A DNA stretch of 57,495 nt from Gemmatimonadota bacterium (lineage in GTDB: Bacteria; Gemmatimonadota; Gemmatimonadetes; Longimicrobiales; Gaopeijiaceae), in contig JAAXGM010000016.1 in the NCBI GenBank assembly GCA_012267435.1, positions 1-57,495 of the forward strand, written 5' to 3'. Below, one piece after another: positions 52,971 to 57,495 of this stretch; position 1 is the first letter of the stretch, and each line of letters starts with the position of its first letter. Made by a program: the position numbers and the translations under genes. The notes below the pieces were generated by a model. That model was not told the DNA's origin, searched no databases, and worked only from the letters and a program-made list of their open reading frames with translations.

Positions 52971-53020
52971 CGGCCAGGACCCGGACGAAGTGTCTCCGGG
53001 AACTTGGCCGCTTTTCTTTT
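52971..53020 (+). terminator. Terminator hairpin inside the glnA leader
   Basis: CGGCCA (52971-52976) pairs with TGGCCG (53005-53010) and CCCGGA (52980-52985) with TCCGGG (52995-53000), followed by CTTTTCTTTT. It may end the upstream CorC transcript or attenuate glnA. Confidence 0.7.
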
Positions 53021-53152
53021 CGGGGGTTCGCGGCACACGCGAATCTCCCCCTCCTCTGCGTTCCCGCAGACCTTCCATCGGCCTGATTCGATTCCCGGGG
53101 CGCGCTGCGGCCCTCGTCCCGGACTCTTTTCCTACCTCAGCGGAGCGTGACC

Positions 53153-54568
53153 ATGGACCGGAACGAGTACCTGTACGCAGCGGAAGAAACTCGGGAGGAG
53201 ATGGAGGCGTACATCGACGAGATGGGCAGTCGCAACGGGCTGTCCCTCGCGACCGACGACGACGTCATGAAGTACGTGAAGGAGCATGACGTCAGCTCGG
53301 TCCGCCTCTGGTTCTCCGACATCCTGGGGTTCCTGAAATCCTTCTCGATCACCCCGAAGGAGCTGGCGGGCGCCTTCGAGGAGGGAATGGGTTTCGACGG
53401 CTCCTCCATCCAGGGCTACAAGCGGATCCAGGAAAGCGACATGGTCGCGTTCCCGGTGCCGGACACGGCTCAGGTGCTGCCCTTCCGCTCCGGCGGGGGA
53501 CGGTCGCTGCGCATGTTCGCCCAGATCCGCAACCCCGACGGGTCGGCGTACGACGGCGATCCCCGCAACATCCTGGTTCGCACCCTGGATCGACTCGAGG
53601 ATCACGGATGCACGAACATGTACGTCGGCCCGGAGGCGGAGTACTTCTACTTCAAGCACGAGCGAGGGACCGAGCTCCTCGACGACGCCGGATACTTCGA
53701 CATCAACCCGGTCGACATCGGGGACGACATCCGGGAAGTCACGGTGTGCGCGCTCGAAGCGATGGGCATCCAGATCGAGTACCACCACCATGAGGTCGGG
53801 CCGTCACAGCACGAAATCGACATCCGCTTCAAGGATGCGCTGCGGATGGCGGACAGCCTCCAGACCTACAAGTACCTGGTCAAGGAGATCGCGCGCCGCT
53901 GCGGGGCGTTCGCGACGTTCATGCCCAAGCCGCTCGCGGGACAGAACGGGAGCGGCATGCACACCCACCTGTCGCTCTTCAAGGGTAGCCAGAACGCCTT
54001 CTACGACGGCGCCGACGAGCACCATCTGAGCGCCATGGCCAAGCATTTCATCGCGGGGGTGCTCAAGCACTCGCGCGAGATGGCGCTGGTCACCAACCCG
54101 ACCCACAACTCCTACCGGCGCCTGGTGCCCGGCTACGAAGCGCCCGTCTACATCGCCTGGGCCGAGCGCAACCGGTCGGCGGCCATCCGTATCCCGATGT
54201 ACAAGCCCGGCAAGGAGGTGGCCACCCGCATCGAGCTGCGCTTCCCCGATCCCACCTGCAACCCGTACCTGACCTTCGCGGTCATGCTCGCCGCCGGCCT
54301 CGACGGCGTCGAGAACGCCCTTCCCTGCCCGGATCCGGTGACCGTGGACATCTACCACCTCACCGCGAAGTGGCGTGAGCAGATGGGCATCGACGCCTTG
54401 CCCCACAACCTGTTCGAAGCCGCGCGCGTCGGCCAGTTCAGCGACTTCCTCAAGAACGCCCTGGGCGAGGACGTGCACCGCAAGCTGATCGAGACCAAGC
54501 TGGAGGAGGCGGACGTCTTCCGCCTGCACGTCTCGCAGCTCGACCTGCGGAAGCACTTGGTGCTGTAG
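53153..54568 (+). CDS. glnA: Glutamine synthetase type I
   Basis: ATP-dependent glutamine synthesis from glutamate and ammonia; cytoplasmic dodecamer in this family. ATG 53153 follows GGAG at seven bases (GTG 53147 is an alternative); 471 residues. Conserved segments: MGFDGSSIQG, YVGPEAEYFYF, EVGPSQHEIDIRF, NGSGMHTHLSLFK, NPTHNSYRRLVPGYEAPVYIAW, and RIELRFPDPTCNPYLTFAVML. About 30 extra residues precede the usual start. DIYHLTAKW stands where adenylylated GS-I-beta enzymes have NLYDLPPEE, so adenylylation control is unlikely. A leader terminator suggests transcript-level control. Confidence 0.97.
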   Translation: MDRNEYLYAAEETREEMEAYIDEMGSRNGLSLATDDDVMKYVKEHDVSSVRLWFSDILGFLKSFSITPKELAGAFEEGMGFDGSSIQGYKRIQESDMVAFPVPDTAQVLPFRSGGGRSLRMFAQIRNPDGSAYDGDPRNILVRTLDRLEDHGCTNMYVGPEAEYFYFKHERGTELLDDAGYFDINPVDIGDDIREVTVCALEAMGIQIEYHHHEVGPSQHEIDIRFKDALRMADSLQTYKYLVKEIARRCGAFATFMPKPLAGQNGSGMHTHLSLFKGSQNAFYDGADEHHLSAMAKHFIAGVLKHSREMALVTNPTHNSYRRLVPGYEAPVYIAWAERNRSAAIRIPMYKPGKEVATRIELRFPDPTCNPYLTFAVMLAAGLDGVENALPCPDPVTVDIYHLTAKWREQMGIDALPHNLFEAARVGQFSDFLKNALGEDVHRKLIETKLEEADVFRLHVSQLDLRKHLVL

Positions 54569-54590
54569 TCGAGACCCCGGAAGGGAAGAA

Positions 54591-54609
54591 CCCCGCCCGG
54601 GGGCGGGGG
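54591..54609 (-). terminator. Terminator-like hairpin after lspA
   Basis: On the minus strand CCCCGCCC and GGGCGGGG form a stem followed by TTCTTCCC. It lies 41 bp past the lspA stop, in the convergent gap with glnA. Confidence 0.6.
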
Positions 54610-54669
54610 AAACGACCCCCGGCGGCCCGGGAGGCTCCGGACGGATCCCTCAGCCGCCCGGGGTCGTTT
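54610..54669 (+). terminator. Long inverted repeat between glnA and lspA
   Basis: AAACGACCCCCGGCGG (54610-54625) is nearly the reverse complement of CCGCCCGGGGTCGTTT (54654-54669), which lies over the end of lspA. On the plus strand it ends in TTTCC. It could stop transcription from both sides. Confidence 0.55.
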
Positions 54670-55237
54670 CCGTGGTGGCGGAGGCGTCCTCCGACTGGAC
54701 CGGAAGGCCCGGCGCCGGCTCCGCGGCGCCGGGCTCTTCCCCCGACGCGGCCTCGCGGGCGCGGGTGCGCTCCTCCCGCCAGAAGGAGATGCCGAGCAGG
54801 ACCGCGCCGCAGGTGATCGCGGAATCGGCCACGTTGAAGATCGGCCAGTCCATGAAGCCCAGGTCGATGGGACCGATGAAGTCCACCACCCCGCGGTCCC
54901 AGCGCACCCGGTCCACCAGGTTGCCGAGCGCCCCGGAAAGGATGAGCGAGATCGACACCACCTTCACCCGGTCCCCGCTCTCGCTCTGGACGAAGAGCAC
55001 GGCGAGCAGCCCCATGGCCAGGATCGTCACCGGAATGAAGAACCAGCGCGGATCGTTGCCGACGGAGATGCCGAAGGCCGCCCCCCGGTTGAAGGCGAGG
55101 GTCAGCGGCACGAGACCGTCGAGGATCTCCATCCGGCGTCCGCCGCCAAGGGCGTTCAGCGCCCAGCGCTTGGTGATGACGTCGAGCAGGAGAACCGCCG
55201 GAAGGATGGCGGCGAGAATGCGGAGTTTGCTGTTCAC
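54650..55237 (-). CDS. lspA: Lipoprotein signal peptidase
   Basis: Inner-membrane aspartyl protease that removes signal peptides from prolipoproteins. Of 195 residues, four membrane helices are visible (ILAAILPAVLLLDVITK; FIPVTILAMGLLAVLFV; VKVVSISLILSGALGNLVD; AITCGAVLLGISF). The catalytic aspartates are D119 (GVVDFI) and D138 (IFNVADSAI). A charged tail of about 40 residues extends the C-terminus. It processes the many lipobox proteins in this window. It converges on glnA. Confidence 0.96.
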   Translation of the reverse strand: MNSKLRILAAILPAVLLLDVITKRWALNALGGGRRMEILDGLVPLTLAFNRGAAFGISVGNDPRWFFIPVTILAMGLLAVLFVQSESGDRVKVVSISLILSGALGNLVDRVRWDRGVVDFIGPIDLGFMDWPIFNVADSAITCGAVLLGISFWREERTRAREAASGEEPGAAEPAPGLPVQSEDASATTETTPGG

Positions 55238-55261
55238 GTTCCTTCGCTGACTGGGTCGGGA

Positions 55262-55614
55262 TGGAGGCGGCGGGAGTCGAACCCGCGTCCGCGAGTGGGT
55301 CCGGCGAAGCTTCTACGTGCGTAGATCGCTGTTGCGCTTCATCGGGTGGGCGGCCAGCGACCCGCCGAACCCCCGACTAGCCGTCGAACGTCTCGCCCGC
55401 GGCGCGACGGCATCGCCGCGGACCAGCCCAACTTGTCGACGCCTCGAAGGCCTGCCTTGGGCGGGCGGACCAGGAGACGGGCTGTGAGAAAACTCAGGCA
55501 GCCAGTGCCAGTTGATTGTTGGCGGTTGTGTTGATTCCGGGTTTTTTCCGAGGCTTCCCGGACCTCGGCACGCTACCTCGCGTTCACCAAACACGTCGAA
55601 GCCGTTACGCCCCC
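55262..55614 (-). ncRNA. ssrA: tmRNA (transfer-messenger RNA)
   Basis: A 353-nt tmRNA. The ends form the tRNA-like acceptor: GGGGGCG (from 55614) pairs with CGCCTCC plus discriminator A (55262), with one G-U pair. The T arm is GCGGG-TTCGACT-CCCGC. The 5' end continues TAACGGCTTCGACG as tmRNAs do. The tag frame (55523 down to 55494) reads GCC...TGA and encodes ANNQLALAA, with the usual ALAA end recognised by Clp/FtsH proteases. CCA is not encoded. It sits between lspA and dus, all on the minus strand. Confidence 0.97.
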
Positions 55615-55697
55615 GTACGGTCTGGTGCAGACGGCTCAGGGTCCGTTGCACGTTCTCCTTTGCTGTGGTGGTCGCCGATCGCTTGCGTCCGCCGCGC

Positions 55698-56693
55698 TCA
55701 GGCGGCGCTCGCCAGCTCCCGTTCAAGATAGCACTTCAGCGCTTCCCGTGTTTCCTCGAGGGTGGTAAGCCTGAAAAGCCGGGTCCGGAGCTGTCGCCCG
55801 TTGGGGAGCCCCTTCGTGTACCAGCCCATGTGCTTGCGGAACTCGATGACCGCCTTCCGGTGATCCCTCTCGAAGTCCACCGCGTTCTGCGCGTGCTCCA
55901 AGCAGATGGCCAGACGCTCGGCCGGGTCCGGAAGCGGGGGAAGGCGCCGGCCGTCGAGGGCGGCGCGAGCTCCCGCGAACACCCACGGGCTGCCGTGGGA
56001 GGCACGCGCGATCATCACCCCGGCGCACCCGGTCTCCTCCTGCATGCGGCGAGCGTCCTCGCCGGTCTTGATGTCGCCGTTGCCCACTACGGGGATGTCC
56101 AGCGCATCCACGAGGGCCGCGATTTCGTGCCAGCGCGCGTGCCCGGAATACATGTCCGCCCTGGTGCGCGGATGCAGCGTGACCACGGCGGCGCCCGCGT
56201 CCTGGCAGCGCAGGCCGATGGTGACCGGGTCGCGCGTCCTCTCGTCGAAGCCGCTGCGGATCTTGGTCGTGACCGGCAGCGGCGTCGCGCGCGCCACCGC
56301 GCGCACGATGCGCTCGACCAGCCCCAGATCCCGCAGGCAGCCCGAGCCGCCGTTGCGCCTCACCACCTTCTTGACCGGGCACCCGAAGTTGATGTCGATG
56401 AAGTCGGGCTGGTACACGTCCGAGACCAGCGCCGCGGCCTGGGCCATGCTCTCGGGGCGGGCGCCGAAGATCTGCACGCCGATGGGCCGCTCCTCCTCCT
56501 CGAAGCGCAGGTAGGCGCGCGTCCGCTCACTCCCATGGCAGATGCCCTCGGCGCTCACGAACTCCGTCACCACCACGTCCGCGCCGAAGCGCCGGCACAG
56601 GCGCCGGAAGGGCGACTCGCTCACCCCCGCCTGGGGGGCGAGGAACAGAGGAACGTAGCCGCTGGAGGCTTTGGGAAGGTAGGGAAATCTCAT
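55698..56693 (-). CDS. tRNA-dihydrouridine synthase (DusB-like)
   Basis: FMN enzyme that reduces uridine in the tRNA D-loop with NADPH. Of 331 residues, FLAPQAGVSESPFR opens the TIM barrel. NFGCPVKKVVRRNGGSG holds C105 and the flavin-site Lys; TTKIRSGFD and TLHPRTRADMYSGHARW follow, and VVGNGDIKTGEDARRM with GVMIARASHGSPWVF closes the FMN site. The helical RNA-binding tail ends EALKCYLERELASAA. The subtype is not certain. It is upstream of tmRNA. Confidence 0.93.
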   Translation of the reverse strand: MRFPYLPKASSGYVPLFLAPQAGVSESPFRRLCRRFGADVVVTEFVSAEGICHGSERTRAYLRFEEEERPIGVQIFGARPESMAQAAALVSDVYQPDFIDINFGCPVKKVVRRNGGSGCLRDLGLVERIVRAVARATPLPVTTKIRSGFDERTRDPVTIGLRCQDAGAAVVTLHPRTRADMYSGHARWHEIAALVDALDIPVVGNGDIKTGEDARRMQEETGCAGVMIARASHGSPWVFAGARAALDGRRLPPLPDPAERLAICLEHAQNAVDFERDHRKAVIEFRKHMGWYTKGLPNGRQLRTRLFRLTTLEETREALKCYLERELASAA

Positions 56694-57010
56694 GGATGCA
56701 AGATATCACACTTCGGCGCGGCTCGTGCGCAAAAGCGGCCTCGGGGACCCGCCGACACGACCCGTGGGCAGCTTGCGGAACGGGAAACCGACACGGATAA
56801 TGACGCATTCGATGATGGATCCGTCGTGAAACGATGGGTGCCGGCATCCTGTCGGAGAATGCGACGATTTCGTATATGGAAGCGACAAAAACGGACATAC
56901 CCGATAGAAAGGTTCCGAGGAGCGGGGCGGAATCCGCCCGGCGCCGGCCGCGAGGCGCGCCGAGGGCGATCGCCCGACCGCGACGCAACCATATCACCAC
57001 CGGAGAAACC
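56694..57010. promoter_or_regulatory. Divergent region, dus and ammonium transporter
   Basis: About 317 bp without a gene. On the plus strand TTGCGG (56773-56778), 17 bases and GATAAT (56796-56801) form a good sigma-70-type promoter for the transporter, with a leader of about 200 bases. The leader includes a short GGGCGG-AAT-CCGCCC hairpin (56925-56939) and GC-rich self-complementary stretches. I found no sigma-54 site. Confidence 0.5.
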
Positions 57011-57495
57011 ATGCACTTTCGTCCACTCAGCACGACCACCCGCTCCCTTCGAACCCGGATCGGTCGCATCGGGGCACTCGTCGGCCTGTTCGCGGCCGGC
57101 CTCCTTCTCGCTCCCGCGCCCGCGGCCGCCTTCGCGCAGGAGTCCGTACCGGATCTGAACTACGTCCTCAACACCTTCTCGTTCCTGATCTGGGGCGCGC
57201 TGGTGATGTGGATGTGCGCCGGCTTCACCATGCTGGAATCCGGTTCCGTGCGTTCCAAGAACGCATCCATGATCTGTCTCAAGAACATCGGCATCTACGC
57301 GATCGCCGGGCTCACCTACTACTTCATCGGCTATGGCCTGATGTACGTCGACGTGAGCGGCCTGATCGGGTCCATCAGCCTCTTCTACGGCCCGTCGGCG
57401 GACGAGATCGCGCTGCTCGGAGGGGACGAAAGCGCGCTGGCCGCCGTGGTCGAAAACGGCCACGCGGTCACCTCGGACTGGTTCTTCCAGATGGT
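57011..57495 (+). CDS. amt: Ammonium transporter, N-terminal part
   Basis: Start of an Amt/MEP/Rh-family ammonium channel, cut by the window end after 161 residues. GGAG precedes ATG 57011. Residues 1-42 form a signal peptide-like segment (GALVGLFAAGLLLAPAPAAA, then FAQ), as in some bacterial Amt proteins. Then NYVLNTFSFLIWGALVMWMCAGFTMLESGSVRSKNASMICLKNIGIYAIAGLTYYFIGYGLM matches the first Amt helices, with the F-xxLE-G-R-KN pattern. It pairs in function with glnA 2.4 kb upstream. A glnK gene is not in view. Confidence 0.95.
   Translation, partial: MHFRPLSTTTRSLRTRIGRIGALVGLFAAGLLLAPAPAAAFAQESVPDLNYVLNTFSFLIWGALVMWMCAGFTMLESGSVRSKNASMICLKNIGIYAIAGLTYYFIGYGLMYVDVSGLIGSISLFYGPSADEIALLGGDESALAAVVENGHAVTSDWFFQM

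Larger units (their letters stand above)
52844..53152 (+). promoter_or_regulatory. glnA leader region with attenuator candidate
   Basis: About 310 bp between the CorC-like gene and glnA. It holds the promoter above, a small CGGAG-GTGT-CTCCG hairpin (52959-52972), the terminator at 52971-53020, two direct copies of GTGTCTCCGG (52964-52973 and 52990-52999), and an inverted repeat TTCGCG-GCACA-CGCGAA (53027-53043). The early hairpin and the terminator share bases 52971-52972, so they could exclude each other. No ORF is convincing. Confidence 0.5.

Noticed and set aside
52844-53152. Cyanobacterial-type glutamine riboswitch before glnA
   Set aside because: I could not find its conserved core sequences; only a terminator-type leader is supported.
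56773-56790. Possible sigma-54 site before amt (TGGGCAGCTTGC)
   Set aside because: GG and GC are three bases too close to fit the -24/-12 geometry.

Overview
The window is GC-rich Gram-negative chromosome. It has outer-membrane barrel proteins, many lipoproteins with a lipobox and secreted proteins with clean signal peptides. The gene set (tandem secreted peptidases, DUF5916 protein, gamma-glutamyltransferase, beta-propeller lipoproteins, LRR lipoprotein) and the housekeeping gene order best suit the Gemmatimonadota or a near relative. That assignment is inferred from gene content; no rRNA is present. I see no insertion sequence, prophage, CRISPR array or restriction system.

Layout. 1-3270 (minus): TCA-cycle genes icd, mdh and the start of sucC. 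3271-9119 (plus): a tiny membrane ORF, a Trp/Tyr-rich secreted protein with a very basic repetitive tail, and a 1320-residue lipoprotein with three capped leucine-rich-repeat modules and a metzincin-type protease. 9147-10117 (minus): a cupredoxin-like lipoprotein, tRNA-Cys, tRNA-Gly and their promoter. 10133-11866 (plus): an outer-membrane protein. 11839-27237 (minus): a nearly continuous housekeeping array, read as infC-rpmI-rplT-pheS-pheT-coiled coil-zapA-(6S candidate)-rny-folD-xseA-xseB-ispA-dxs-nadK-recN. 27268-29441 (minus): citrate synthase and a metallo-beta-lactamase-fold hydrolase.

29759-47389 is a surface and secretion region: prepilin, DUF4399 lipoprotein, lectin-like protein, propeller lipoproteins, a HupE/UreJ-type membrane protein, DUF5916 protein, gamma-glutamyltransferase, TPR protein, SDR enzyme, small barrel, M14 peptidase and YVTN propeller lipoprotein. 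47476-51503 (minus) holds an M3 oligopeptidase and the NAD-salvage pair nicotinamidase plus nicotinate phosphoribosyltransferase. 51596-54568 (plus) holds a CorC/HlyC-type protein and glutamine synthetase behind a leader with a terminator hairpin. 54650-56693 (minus) holds lspA, tmRNA and a tRNA-dihydrouridine synthase. An ammonium transporter starts at 57011 and runs off the end.

Together: external peptides and glutathione-like compounds could be attacked by the LRR-metzincin, M14 and GGT enzymes and finished by the M3 oligopeptidase. Ammonium uptake and GlnA then provide nitrogen assimilation next to TCA genes. The most notable signals are the LRR-metzincin lipoprotein and its basic neighbour with a sigma-54-like promoter, the non-AUG infC start with a leader terminator, the glnA leader attenuator candidate, the zapA-rny 6S RNA candidate, and the HupE-like/propeller gene pair.
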